From assembly GCA_044426235.1 (NCBI GenBank), contig JAWXUS010000006.1, positions 12,902 to 76,901 on the forward strand: a stretch of DNA of 64,000 nucleotides, written 5' to 3'. The stretch's first letter is position 1. Each line of letters starts with the position of its first letter. The position numbers and the translations under genes were made by a program. The stretch comes from JAGHEK01 sp044426235. Lineage in GTDB: Bacteria > Bacillota > Clostridia > Peptostreptococcales > Peptostreptococcaceae. The notes beneath the pieces were generated by a model, which ran no database searches, was not told where the DNA came from, and saw only the letters and a list, made by a program, of their open reading frames with translations. Shown piece by piece: positions 33,750 to 43,255 of this stretch.

Positions 33750-36700
33750 TTGTTTGAACTAAACAATTTTGAGTCGATAAAAATAGCATTGGCTTCTCCA
33801 GAGAAAATAAGACAATGGTCAAGAGGAGAAGTAAAAAAACCGGAAACTATAAATTACCGTACATTAAAGCCAGAAAAAGATGGTCTTTTCTGTGAGAGAA
33901 TATTCGGGCCACAAAAAGACTGGGAATGTCATTGTGGAAAATATAGAAGAGTAAGATACAAAGGTGTAGTTTGCGATAGATGTGGTGTTGAAGTTACTAA
34001 ATCTAAAGTAAGAAGAGAAAGAATGGGACATATAGAGCTTGCAGCTCCTATGTCTCATATCTGGTACTTCAAAGGTATACCAAGTAGAATGGGACTTTTA
34101 CTTGATATGTCTCCAAGATCTCTTGAAAAGATACTTTATTTTGCATCATACGTTGTTACTGATGCTAAAGAAACAGGTCTTAGCGAAAAGCAATTATTAA
34201 CTGAAAAAGAATATAGAACAGCTGTTGAGAAATACGGTTACAATACATTCGAAATAGGTATGGGTGCTGAAGCTGTAAAGAGACTTCTTGAAAATATAGA
34301 TCTTGAAACGGAAAGTAAAGAATTAAGAGAAGATCTAAAAGATAGCACTGGTCAAAAAAGAGTTAGAACTATTAGAAGATTAGAGGTTGTTGAAGCATTC
34401 AAAAAATCAGGAAACAAGCCTGAATGGATGATATTAGATACAATCCCAGTTATACCACCAGATTTAAGACCTATGGTTCAACTTGATGGGGGTAGATTTG
34501 CAACTTCTGATTTAAATGACTTATATAGAAGAGTTATAAATAGAAATAACAGATTAAAAAGACTTCTTGAACTTGGAGCACCTGATATCATTGTAAGAAA
34601 TGAAAAAAGAATGCTACAAGAAGCAGTTGATGCCTTAATAGATAATGGTAGACGTGGAAGACCAGTTACAGGTCCAGGAAATAGACCATTAAAATCATTA
34701 TCAGACATGTTAAAAGGTAAGCAAGGGCGTTTCCGTCAAAACTTACTTGGTAAACGTGTTGATTATTCAGGGCGTTCTGTTATAGTTGTTGGTCCAGAAC
34801 TTAAGTTCTACCAATGTGGATTACCAAAGAAAATGGCACTTGAATTATTTAAACCATTTGTTATGGATAAGTTAGTAAAAAGCGGAGTATCTCACAATAT
34901 AAAGAGTGCTAAGAATGCTGTTGAAAAACTTAAGCCAGAAGTTTGGGATATACTAGAAGATGTTATAAAAGGTCATCCAGTACTTCTAAACCGTGCCCCT
35001 ACTCTTCATAGACTTGGGATACAAGCATTTGAACCGATATTAGTTGATGGAAAAGCTATAAAATTACATCCACTAGTATGTACTGCATACAATGCCGATT
35101 TCGATGGGGATCAAATGGCAGTACACGTTCCATTATCAGTTGAAGCACAAGCAGAAGCTAGATTCTTAATGCTTTCAGTAAATAATATACTAGCTCCTAA
35201 AGATGGAAGTCCAATAACTACTCCTTCTCAGGATATGGTACTTGGATGCTACTATTTAACTATAGAAGCTCAAGAAGGTGTAAGAGGAACAGGTTCAATA
35301 TTTAAAGATTTTAATGAAATGTTACTTGCATATCAAACGAATTCAGTTCATTTACATGCATTAGTTAAAGTTAGAGTTAAAAAAGAAGATGGAACTTCTA
35401 CTTTACTTGAAAGTACAGTAGGTAGATTCATATTCAATGAAAATATTCCTCAAGATTTAGGATTTATAAACAGAGAAGAAGATCTTTATGGATTAGAAAT
35501 CAATGATTTAGTAGATAAAAAATTCTTAGGAAAGATAATAGATAAGTGCTTTAGGAAACATGGAAATACTGAAACTGCAGTTATGTTAGACCATATTAAA
35601 TCATTAGGATTTAAGTTCTCAACTAGAGGTGGAATAACTGTTGCTGTTGCTGATATGACAATTCCTGAAGAAAAGAAGATGCACATAAAAGCTGCTGAAA
35701 CTAAAGTAGATAAGTATGAAAAAGCATATAGAAGAGGATTAATATCTAACGAAGAAAGATATGAAAGAGTAATAGAAACTTGGACAGAAACTACTGATAG
35801 AGTGACTGATGCTCTAATGGAGAATCTTTCTAGACTTAATAATATATATATAATGGCCCATTCAGGAGCCAGAGGTTCTAAGAACCAAATAAGACAGCTT
35901 GCAGGAATGCGTGGACTTATGGCCAATGCATCTGGTAAAACTGTTGAAGTTCCAGTAAAATCTAACTTCCGTGAAGGATTATCTGTAATGGAATACTTCA
36001 CATCTTCACATGGTGCCAGAAAAGGTCTTGCCGATACTGCACTACGTACAGCCGATTCAGGTTACTTAACGAGAAGACTAGTTGATGTAAGTCAAGATGT
36101 TATAGTAAGAGAAGTAGATTGTGGAACAACTGATATAACTTTAACTTCAGCTATAAAAGATGGAAATGAAGTTATAGAAGAATTATATGACAGAATAGTT
36201 GGAAGATACACTATTGATTCGATAGTAAATCCAAAAACTAATGAAGTTATAGTAGCATCTGATTCTATGATACAAGAAGAAGAAGCTGAAATTATAGTAG
36301 GACTTGGAATAGAAAATGTGGCTATAAGAACAGTTCTTAATTGTAAAACTAACCACGGAGTATGTTCTAAGTGTTATGGTAGAAACTTAGCAACTGGAAA
36401 AGAAGTTAATATCGGAGAGGCTGTTGGTATAATAGCTGCTCAATCAATCGGAGAACCAGGTACACAGCTTACAATGCGTACATTCCATACAGGTGGGGTT
36501 GCCGGAGGAGATATAACTCAAGGTCTTCCAAGGGTTGAGGAATTATTTGAAGCTAGAAAACCTAAAGGTTTAGCTATAATATCTGAAATAGCAGGTAGAG
36601 TGGAGCTTGAAGATTTAGGTAATAGAAAAGATGTAATAGTAATACCAGAGGTTGGAGAAAAAGAAATTTATCAAATACCTTATGGTTCTAGAATAAAAGT

Positions 36701-37238
36701 TAAGCATGGTCAAATAGTTGAAGCTGGTGACTTATTAACTCAAGGTTCTGTAAATCCACACGATATCGTTAGAGTAAAAGGTATTAGTGGAGTTCAAGAC
36801 TATATAGTTAAAGAAGTTCAAAGAGTGTATAGAATGCAGGGGGTTGATGTTAACGATAAGCATATAGAAGTAATCGTTAGACAGATGCTTTCTAAAGTTA
36901 AAATTGAAGATCCAGGAGATACTGAATTACTTCCAGGAGGATATGAAGATGTCCTAAACTTCAATAAGTGCAACGAAGAAGCAGAAGCTCAAGGTTTAAG
37001 ACCTGCTGTAGCTAAGAGAGGTTTACTTGGGATAACTAAAGCATCACTTGCAACAGAGTCATTCTTATCTGCGGCATCATTCCAAGAAACAACTAGAGTA
37101 TTAACAGAAGCTGCTATAAAAGGAAAGCAAGATCACCTAATAGGGCTTAAAGAAAATGTTATAATAGGTAAATTAATACCTGCAGGAACTGGTATGAAAA
37201 GATACAAAAATATAGCTATTGAAAAGACTGAAATTTAG
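33750..37238 (+). CDS. rpoC: RNA polymerase beta' subunit
   Basis: The 1162-residue subunit has the N-terminal zinc site (CHCGKYRRVRYKGVVCDRCG), the catalytic Mg motif NADFDGDQM and the bridge-helix/trigger-loop region. The second zinc site lies around CKTNHGVCSKCYG. The start is TTG 33750 after AGGGAGAG, giving the expected MFELNNFESIKI start. In an operon with rpoB. Confidence 0.98.
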   Translation: MFELNNFESIKIALASPEKIRQWSRGEVKKPETINYRTLKPEKDGLFCERIFGPQKDWECHCGKYRRVRYKGVVCDRCGVEVTKSKVRRERMGHIELAAPMSHIWYFKGIPSRMGLLLDMSPRSLEKILYFASYVVTDAKETGLSEKQLLTEKEYRTAVEKYGYNTFEIGMGAEAVKRLLENIDLETESKELREDLKDSTGQKRVRTIRRLEVVEAFKKSGNKPEWMILDTIPVIPPDLRPMVQLDGGRFATSDLNDLYRRVINRNNRLKRLLELGAPDIIVRNEKRMLQEAVDALIDNGRRGRPVTGPGNRPLKSLSDMLKGKQGRFRQNLLGKRVDYSGRSVIVVGPELKFYQCGLPKKMALELFKPFVMDKLVKSGVSHNIKSAKNAVEKLKPEVWDILEDVIKGHPVLLNRAPTLHRLGIQAFEPILVDGKAIKLHPLVCTAYNADFDGDQMAVHVPLSVEAQAEARFLMLSVNNILAPKDGSPITTPSQDMVLGCYYLTIEAQEGVRGTGSIFKDFNEMLLAYQTNSVHLHALVKVRVKKEDGTSTLLESTVGRFIFNENIPQDLGFINREEDLYGLEINDLVDKKFLGKIIDKCFRKHGNTETAVMLDHIKSLGFKFSTRGGITVAVADMTIPEEKKMHIKAAETKVDKYEKAYRRGLISNEERYERVIETWTETTDRVTDALMENLSRLNNIYIMAHSGARGSKNQIRQLAGMRGLMANASGKTVEVPVKSNFREGLSVMEYFTSSHGARKGLADTALRTADSGYLTRRLVDVSQDVIVREVDCGTTDITLTSAIKDGNEVIEELYDRIVGRYTIDSIVNPKTNEVIVASDSMIQEEEAEIIVGLGIENVAIRTVLNCKTNHGVCSKCYGRNLATGKEVNIGEAVGIIAAQSIGEPGTQLTMRTFHTGGVAGGDITQGLPRVEELFEARKPKGLAIISEIAGRVELEDLGNRKDVIVIPEVGEKEIYQIPYGSRIKVKHGQIVEAGDLLTQGSVNPHDIVRVKGISGVQDYIVKEVQRVYRMQGVDVNDKHIEVIVRQMLSKVKIEDPGDTELLPGGYEDVLNFNKCNEEAEAQGLRPAVAKRGLLGITKASLATESFLSAASFQETTRVLTEAAIKGKQDHLIGLKENVIIGKLIPAGTGMKRYKNIAIEKTEI

Positions 37239-37262
37239 TATTAATTAAGATTATAAACAATC

Positions 37263-37291
37263 TTGACAGTATTTATATTGAATGATAAAAT
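37263..37291 (+). promoter_or_regulatory. promoter of the str operon
   Basis: TTGACA (37263-37268), 17-base spacer, TAAAAT (37286-37291). Transcription would start near 37298. Confidence 0.85.
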
Positions 37292-37301
37292 ATTAAAGTG
37301 T

Positions 37302-37443
37302 GTAATTAAGAGGTTATTCTTAATTACCATTTTAATATGAATTAGCAGCACCAAACTGCAGTCTATTATAGACATTTAATTGTTGTAACAAATGTTACGA
37401 AAAAAATCAGTTTTAAACTGATAAGTTGGCGATCACATGATCG
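37302..37443 (+). promoter_or_regulatory. structured leader of rpsL
   Basis: The leader contains at least four hairpins: a perfect 10-bp stem 37302-37327; GTAAC/GTTAC near 37385-37398; ATCAGTTT/AAACTGAT 37406-37422; and CGATC/GATCG 37430-37443. None carries a T tract. It may be an autoregulatory site for S12 or S7; I cannot match it to a known family. Confidence 0.5.
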
Positions 37444-37470
37444 AAAATTTTAAGAAGGAGGTGCAGATGA

Positions 37471-37893
37471 ATGCCAACAATTAATCAATTAGTTCGTAAG
37501 AACAGACAAGCAATAGAGAAAAAATCTACTGCTCCAGCATTACAAAAGGGTTATAACTCTTTACACAAAAAAGCTACAAACGCAAGTGCTCCACAAAAAA
37601 GAGGAGTATGTACTTCAGTTAAGACAGTTACTCCAAAGAAGCCTAACTCGGCTTTAAGAAAAGTAGCGAGAGTTAGATTAACTAACGGAATAGAAGTTTC
37701 TGCTTATATACCAGGAGAAGGACACAACTTACAAGAGCATAGTGTTGTTCTTATAAGAGGAGGAAGAGTAAAAGATCTTCCAGGGGTTAGATACCATATA
37801 TTAAGAGGAACTTTAGATACTGCAGGTGTTGATAAGAGAATGCAAGCAAGATCTAAGTATGGAGCTAAGAAACCGAAAGCTGCAAAAAAATAA
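37471..37893 (+). CDS. rpsL: ribosomal protein S12
   Basis: The 140-residue decoding-centre protein has TPKKPNSALRKVARVRL with the lysine that confers streptomycin sensitivity, and the second accuracy site at PGVRYHILRGTLD. The ATG 37471 lies after AAGGAGGTGCAGATGA. It is first gene of the str operon rpsL-rpsG-fusA-tuf, behind a long structured leader. Confidence 0.98.
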   Translation: MPTINQLVRKNRQAIEKKSTAPALQKGYNSLHKKATNASAPQKRGVCTSVKTVTPKKPNSALRKVARVRLTNGIEVSAYIPGEGHNLQEHSVVLIRGGRVKDLPGVRYHILRGTLDTAGVDKRMQARSKYGAKKPKAAKK

Positions 37894-37934
37894 TATAACA
37901 ATTAATTATAAGTGCGGTGCTTTAAATATATAGT

Positions 37935-37964
37935 GATATTTATGGCATCACGGCGTGAAATATC
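37935..37964 (+). promoter_or_regulatory. hairpin in the rpsL-rpsG spacer
   Basis: GATATTT/AAATATC arms enclose a GC-rich 16-base apical part including TCACGGCGTGA. Position fits the S7 translational-repression site known in the E. coli str operon, but sequence homology is not established. Confidence 0.4.
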
Positions 37965-38011
37965 GTTGAGTACCTATGATTTAAGATTAAATAATTAAGG
38001 AGGGAAGTTTA

Positions 38012-38482
38012 ATGCCAAGAAAAGGTAGTGTTCCAAAAAGAGAAGTACTAGCTGATCCAATGTATGGAAGTAAGGTAGTAACTAAATTAATCAACAACTT
38101 AATGGTTGATGGAAAAAGAGGGAAAGCTCAAACAATAGTTTATGATGCTTTCGCTATAATAGCAGACAAAACAGGAGAAGAAGCTTTAGAAGTATTTAAT
38201 ACTGCAATGGAAAATATAATGCCAGTATTAGAAGTTAAAGCTAGAAGAGTTGGTGGATCAAACTATCAAGTACCTATAGAGGTTAGACCGGAAAGAAGAC
38301 AAACTTTAGGTTTAAGATGGTTAGTAAACTATACTAGATCTCGTGGAGAAAAAGGAATGGTTGAAAAGCTTGCTAAAGAAATAATGGATGCAGCTAACAA
38401 CACAGGAGCTTCAGTTAAGAAGAAAGAAGATACTCATAAAATGGCAGAAGCTAATAAGGCATTTGCTCATTACAGATTCTAA
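38012..38482 (+). CDS. rpsG: ribosomal protein S7
   Basis: The 156-residue primary binding protein organises the 30S head. It starts MPRKGSVPKREVLADPMYGS and contains the conserved QVPIEVRPERRQTLGLRWLV and C-terminal KKEDTHKMAEANKAFAHYRF. The ATG follows AAGGAGGG. It lies 118 bases after rpsL, across a spacer with a hairpin. Confidence 0.98.
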   Translation: MPRKGSVPKREVLADPMYGSKVVTKLINNLMVDGKRGKAQTIVYDAFAIIADKTGEEALEVFNTAMENIMPVLEVKARRVGGSNYQVPIEVRPERRQTLGLRWLVNYTRSRGEKGMVEKLAKEIMDAANNTGASVKKKEDTHKMAEANKAFAHYRF

Positions 38483-38530
38483 TAAATAAAAGTAGTGATA
38501 ACTAATTAGAGTTATCAAAGGAGGAGAACC

Positions 38531-40597
38531 ATGTCAAGAAAGTTTCCTTTAGAAAGAACTAGAAATATAGGAATCATGGCTCATATAGATGCAGGAAAAA
38601 CTACTACTACAGAAAGAATCCTATTCTATACAGGTCAAACTCATAAAATAGGAGAAACTCATGAAGGAGCTTCTCAAATGGACTGGATGGAGCAAGAGAA
38701 GGAGAGAGGTATAACTATCACTTCTGCTGCTACAACTGCTGAATGGAAAGATAATAGAATAAATATAATAGATACTCCAGGTCACGTTGACTTCACAGTT
38801 GAAGTTGAAAGATCATTAAGAGTACTTGATGGTTCTGTTGCTGTTTTCTGTGCTAAAGGTGGGGTTGAACCTCAATCTGAAAATGTATGGAGACAAGCTG
38901 ACAACTATAATGTACCGAGAATGGCATTCGTTAACAAAATGGATATAATGGGAGCAGACTTCTTCAACGTTGTTAAAATGATGAAAGATAGATTAAATGC
39001 TAACGCAGTTCCTGTTCAATTACCAATAGGTAGCGAAGACGACTTTATAGGTATAATAGATCTTTTAGAAATGAAAGCTCATATGTATAAAGATGATTTA
39101 GGAGTTGATATAGAAATAACTGAAATTCCAGAAGATATGATGGAGTTATCTAAAGAGTGGAGAGAAAAGTTAGTTGAAGCTGTAGCTGAAACTGATGATT
39201 CATTAATGGAAAGATTCTTCGAAGGTGAAGAAATATCTGTTGAAGAATTAAACACTGCTATAAGAAAAGCTACTATATCTTGCTCTATGAACCCAGTATT
39301 CTGTGGATCAGCTTACAAGAATAAAGGAGTTCAGTTAGTTTTAGATGGTGTACTTGCGTACTTACCAGCTCCAACTGATATAGAATCAATAAAAGGAATA
39401 CTTGAAAATGGTGAAGAAGATCAAAGACATTCGTCTGATGAAGAGCCATTCTCAGCTTTAGCATTCAAAATAATGACTGACCCATTCGTTGGGAAGTTAG
39501 CATTCTTTAGAGTTTACTCTGGAATAATGCAAGGTGGATCTTATGTTCTTAACTCTACTAAAGGTAAGAGAGAAAGAATAGGACGTATCCTACAAATGCA
39601 TGCTAATACAAGAGAAGAAATAACAGAAGTATATGCAGGAGATATAGCTGCAGCAGTAGGTCTTAAAGATACTACTACTGGAGATACATTATGTGATCCA
39701 GCTAACCCAATTATACTTGAGTCTATGGAATTCCCAGAGCCTGTTATATCTGTTGCTATAGAGCCAAAATCAAAAGCTGCTCAAGAAAAGATGGGTATCG
39801 CTCTTCAAAAGTTAGTTGAAGAAGATCCAACTTTCAGAGTTAAAAGTGATGAAGAAACTGGTCAAACTATAATATCTGGAATGGGTGAACTTCACTTAGA
39901 GATAATAGTAGATAGACTTTTAAGAGAATTCAAAGTTGAAGCTAATGTTGGTGCTCCACAAGTTGCATACAGAGAAACTATAACTCAACCAGTTGATGTA
40001 GAGTATAAGTACTCTAAGCAATCTGGAGGTAGAGGACAATACGGACATATTAAGATCAGAGTTAATCCACAAGAACCAGGAGATGGATATAAGTTTGAGA
40101 ATAAAACTGTTGGTGGATCTGTACCAAAAGAATATGTTGGACCAACTGATGCAGGTATTCAAGGTGCTATGGCATCTGGTATAGTTGCTGGTTACCCAGT
40201 AGTTGACATTGCTGTTGAATTATATGACGGTTCTTACCATGATGTCGATTCATCAGAAATGGCATTCAAAATGGCTGGATCTATGGCTATGAAAGATGCT
40301 CTTAAAAAAGGTAACTCAATACTTCTTGAACCATACTTCAAAGTTGAAGTTGTTACTCCAGAAGAGTATATGGGAGATGTAATGGGTGGTCTTAACTCTA
40401 AGAGAGGATTAATCCAAGGTATGGAAGCTAGAAGTGGTGCACAAGTTATAAATGCATTCGTTCCACTTTCAGAAATGTTTGGATATTCAACTGAACTTAG
40501 ATCTTCAACTCAAGGTAGAGCAACATATACAATGATATTTGATCATTATGAGCAAGTACCAGCAAGTGTTGCTAAAAAAGTTGCTGAAGGTAGATAA
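38531..40597 (+). CDS. fusA: elongation factor G
   Basis: The 688-residue translocase GTPase is complete. G1 is AHIDAGKTTT, with switch II DTPGHVDF and NKMD. Domains II to V follow in order, with the domain IV loop region around GGRGQYGH. The ATG follows AAAGGAGG. It is co-transcribed with rpsL and rpsG; tuf copy 2 follows after 91 bases. Confidence 0.98.
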   Translation: MSRKFPLERTRNIGIMAHIDAGKTTTTERILFYTGQTHKIGETHEGASQMDWMEQEKERGITITSAATTAEWKDNRINIIDTPGHVDFTVEVERSLRVLDGSVAVFCAKGGVEPQSENVWRQADNYNVPRMAFVNKMDIMGADFFNVVKMMKDRLNANAVPVQLPIGSEDDFIGIIDLLEMKAHMYKDDLGVDIEITEIPEDMMELSKEWREKLVEAVAETDDSLMERFFEGEEISVEELNTAIRKATISCSMNPVFCGSAYKNKGVQLVLDGVLAYLPAPTDIESIKGILENGEEDQRHSSDEEPFSALAFKIMTDPFVGKLAFFRVYSGIMQGGSYVLNSTKGKRERIGRILQMHANTREEITEVYAGDIAAAVGLKDTTTGDTLCDPANPIILESMEFPEPVISVAIEPKSKAAQEKMGIALQKLVEEDPTFRVKSDEETGQTIISGMGELHLEIIVDRLLREFKVEANVGAPQVAYRETITQPVDVEYKYSKQSGGRGQYGHIKIRVNPQEPGDGYKFENKTVGGSVPKEYVGPTDAGIQGAMASGIVAGYPVVDIAVELYDGSYHDVDSSEMAFKMAGSMAMKDALKKGNSILLEPYFKVEVVTPEEYMGDVMGGLNSKRGLIQGMEARSGAQVINAFVPLSEMFGYSTELRSSTQGRATYTMIFDHYEQVPASVAKKVAEGR

Positions 40598-40627
40598 TTT
40601 ATCTATTTAATATAAATGTTAATAAGG

Positions 40628-40655
40628 GTAAGATGAGGAGTGATCCTCATCTTAC
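40628..40655 (+). repeat. GNRA-capped hairpin between fusA and tuf copy 2
   Basis: A perfect 12-bp stem GTAAGATGAGGA/TCCTCATCTTAC is closed by GTGA, a GNRA-type tetraloop. There is no T tract after it, so it is not a normal intrinsic terminator. It may stabilise or process the mRNA upstream of tuf. Confidence 0.7.
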
Positions 40656-40688
40656 ATAAATAAAAATTATAAGAGGAGGTATTTCAAA

Positions 40689-41882
40689 ATGGCAAAAGCT
40701 AAATTTGAAAGAAACAAGCCACACGTAAATATAGGAACAATAGGGCACGTTGACCACGGTAAAACTACGTTAACAGCTGCAATAACAAAAACTCTACACC
40801 ACAAATATCAATTAGGGGAAGCAGTAGACTTCGCTAATATAGATAAAGCACCAGAAGAAAGAGAAAGAGGAATCACAATATCAACAGCACACGTTGAATA
40901 TGAGACTCCAAATAGACATTATGCACACGTTGACTGTCCAGGACATGCTGATTATGTTAAGAACATGATAACAGGAGCAGCTCAAATGGATGGAGCAATA
41001 TTAGTTTGTTCAGCAACAGATGGACCAATGCCTCAAACAAGAGAGCATATATTATTATCAAGACAAGTTGGGGTACCATATATAGTAGTATTCTTAAACA
41101 AGTGTGATGTAGTAGATGATGAAGAATTATTAGAGTTAGTTGAAATGGAAATAAGAGACTTATTAAACGAGTACGATTTCCCAGGAGATGATACTCCAAT
41201 AATGAGAGGATCAGCTTTAATGGCATTAGAAGATCCAGATTCAGAGTGGGGTAACAAAATAGTAGAATTATTCGAGCAAATAGATACTTATATACCAGAG
41301 CCAGAAAGAGCAGTAGATAAGACTTTCTTAATGCCAGTAGAAGATGTATTCTCAATAACAGGAAGAGGAACAGTTGCTACAGGAAGAGTAGAAAGAGGAG
41401 TACTTAAGGTTCAAGATGAAGTTGAAGTAATAGGATTAACTGAAGAGCCAAGAAAAGTAGTAGTAACAGGAGTAGAAATGTTCAGAAAATTATTAGATCA
41501 AGCACAAGCTGGAGATAATATAGGAGCATTAATAAGAGGGATTCAAAGAGATGAAATCCAAAGAGGTCAAGTTTTAGCTAAAGCTGGAAGTGTTAAGGCA
41601 CATACAAAGTTTAAGGCTGAGGTTTACGTATTAAAGAAAGAAGAAGGTGGTAGACATACTCCATTCTTCGATGGATACAGACCACAATTTTACTTTAGAA
41701 CAACTGACGTTACAGGAGCTTGTAAGTTACCAGATGGAATAGAAATGGTAATGCCAGGAGATAACGTAACAATGACAGTTGATTTAATAAACTCAATAGC
41801 GATAGAAGAAGGATTAAGATTCGCTATAAGAGAAGGTGGAAGAACAGTTGCTTCGGGAGTTGTTGCTTCTATAGAAGAATAA
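40689..41882 (+). CDS. tuf: elongation factor Tu, copy 2
   Basis: Encodes the same 397 residues as the copy at 24905-26098, and the DNA appears identical through the terminator. This copy is the classic last gene of the str operon. It lies behind AAGAGGAGGTATTTCAAA with no promoter of its own visible, so it probably depends on fusA transcription. Confidence 0.98.
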   Translation: MAKAKFERNKPHVNIGTIGHVDHGKTTLTAAITKTLHHKYQLGEAVDFANIDKAPEERERGITISTAHVEYETPNRHYAHVDCPGHADYVKNMITGAAQMDGAILVCSATDGPMPQTREHILLSRQVGVPYIVVFLNKCDVVDDEELLELVEMEIRDLLNEYDFPGDDTPIMRGSALMALEDPDSEWGNKIVELFEQIDTYIPEPERAVDKTFLMPVEDVFSITGRGTVATGRVERGVLKVQDEVEVIGLTEEPRKVVVTGVEMFRKLLDQAQAGDNIGALIRGIQRDEIQRGQVLAKAGSVKAHTKFKAEVYVLKKEEGGRHTPFFDGYRPQFYFRTTDVTGACKLPDGIEMVMPGDNVTMTVDLINSIAIEEGLRFAIREGGRTVASGVVASIEE

Positions 41883-41904
41883 TATTTAATTATATTATTT
41901 TTAA

Positions 41905-41934
41905 AGAAGAGGGAGAGAAATCTCTCTCTTTTTT
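41905..41934 (+). terminator. terminator of the str operon (tuf copy 2)
   Basis: Same stem sequence as at 26121-26149, with one extra T in the T tract. Confidence 0.85.
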
Positions 41935-41959
41935 ATTAATATAAAAAGTTTAAATATTA

Positions 41960-41988
41960 TTGACATCTATGTTAAAGTTTTATATAAT
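41960..41988 (+). promoter_or_regulatory. consensus promoter of the S10 superoperon
   Basis: TTGACA (41960-41965), exactly 17 bases, TATAAT (41983-41988): a perfect sigma-A consensus. The leader to rpsJ is about 210 bases. Confidence 0.93.
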
Positions 41989-42014
41989 TATCTAGTGCCA
42001 AATCGTAATCGAAG

Positions 42015-42165
42015 TTCAAGATAAAGTTTTTTATAAATAATTATAAAAAAAGCTTGAAAATTAAAAGCAGATAGTGTAAACTAATGTAGTGTGCTTGAGA
42101 GATACGAAAAAACTTTTTTAAAATCTTCCGATAAGAAACAACACACCCGGAGTAGTGTATCGGAA
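42015..42165 (+). promoter_or_regulatory. structured leader of the S10 operon
   Basis: A long AT-rich stem runs from TTCAAG (42015) to CTTGAA (42058). A second stem TTCCGATA/TATCGGAA (42126-42133 with 42158-42165) encloses a GC-richer apical part (ACACACCCGGAGTAGTGT). The segment GTAGTGTG near 42087-42094 could also pair with the CACAC of the apical part, allowing alternative folds. It is a candidate autoregulatory leader. Confidence 0.5.
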
Positions 42166-42205
42166 AATGATGAAAGTTAAACATCTGATAAAGGAGGAAA
42201 ATAAA

Positions 42206-42517
42206 ATGGCTCAAAACGAAAAAATAAGAATAAGATTAAAATCATATGATCACAAATTATTAGATTTTTCGGCTGCAAAGATAGTTGACACTGCTAAAAA
42301 GGCTGGATCACAAGTTTCAGGACCTGTGCCACTACCTACTGAAAAGCAAGTTGTAACAATATTAAGAGCTGTACATAAGTACAAAGACTCTAGAGAGCAG
42401 TTTGAAATAAGAACTCATAAGAGATTAATAGATATATCTAACCCAACGCCTAAGACTGTTGATTCTTTAATGAAATTAGATTTACCAGCTGGTGTTGATA
42501 TAGAAATAAAGTTATAA
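42206..42517 (+). CDS. rpsJ: ribosomal protein S10
   Basis: The 103-residue protein of the 30S head, also the NusE antitermination factor. It contains IRIRLKSYDHKLLD and the conserved HKSREQFEIRTHKRLIDI-like segment. The ATG at 42206 follows AAAGGAGGAAAATAAA; the upstream in-frame ATG at 42155 lies inside the leader. First gene of the S10 superoperon. Confidence 0.97.
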   Translation: MAQNEKIRIRLKSYDHKLLDFSAAKIVDTAKKAGSQVSGPVPLPTEKQVVTILRAVHKYKDSREQFEIRTHKRLIDISNPTPKTVDSLMKLDLPAGVDIEIKL

Positions 42518-42597
42518 TAGCAACCTAAGATATGATCTTTGATCATCTTAGAATGATTATTAAATATAATCCGCTGTAAGAATATGGAGGTGCTAAT

Positions 42598-43227
42598 ATG
42601 AAAGGTATATTAGGAAAAAAATTAGGAATGACTCAGATATTCACTGAAGAAGGTATAGTAGTACCAGTAACAGTGGTTGAGGCAGGACCAAACGTTGTAA
42701 CTCAAATTAAAACTGTTGAGAAAGACGGATATAGTGCTTTACAAGTAGGTTTTGGGGATGCTAAAGAGAAATCTTTCAACAAGCCTCAAAAAGGACATTT
42801 AGCAGCTGCTAAAGTTTTAAAGAAGCATTTAAAAGAATTTAGAATGGATTCAGTAGAATCTTTCGAAGTTGGACAAGAAATCAAAGCTGATTTATTCGCT
42901 GCTGGAGAGAAAATCGACGTTAGTGGAATAAGTAAAGGTAAAGGATTCCAAGGACCAATAAAAAGACATGGTCAATCTAGAGGACCAGAATCTCACGGTT
43001 CTAGATACCACAGAAGACCAGGATCTATGGGAGCTTGTTCTTTCCCAGGTAGAGTTTTCAAAAACAAAAAATTAGCTGGACACATGGGTAGCGTTAAAGT
43101 TACAGTTCAAAACTTAGAGGTTGTTAAAGTTGATGCTGATAAGAACCTTATATTAGTAAAAGGTGCTATACCAGGAGCTAAGGGTACAGTAGTAACAATA
43201 AAAGAAGCTGTTAAGTCTTCTAAATAA
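42598..43227 (+). CDS. rplC: ribosomal protein L3
   Basis: The 209-residue 50S assembly initiator begins with MKGILGKKLGMTQIF. It has the central extension GFQGPIKRHGQSRGPESHGSRYHRRPGSMGACSFPGRVFK that reaches the peptidyl transferase centre. The ATG follows TGGAGGTGCTAAT. The spacer from rpsJ holds a stem CTAAGAT..GATC/GATCATCTTAG. Confidence 0.98.
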   Translation: MKGILGKKLGMTQIFTEEGIVVPVTVVEAGPNVVTQIKTVEKDGYSALQVGFGDAKEKSFNKPQKGHLAAAKVLKKHLKEFRMDSVESFEVGQEIKADLFAAGEKIDVSGISKGKGFQGPIKRHGQSRGPESHGSRYHRRPGSMGACSFPGRVFKNKKLAGHMGSVKVTVQNLEVVKVDADKNLILVKGAIPGAKGTVVTIKEAVKSSK

Positions 43228-43255
43228 TAACTAATCTAAGAAAGGAGGAAGCACA

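Noticed and set aside
35486..36001. 171-codon open frame antisense to rpoC
   Set aside because: It overlaps the conserved rpoC core and lacks any start signal.
40628..40655. Intrinsic terminator between fusA and tuf
   Set aside because: The stem is perfect but is followed by A-rich, not T-rich, sequence on the coding strand.
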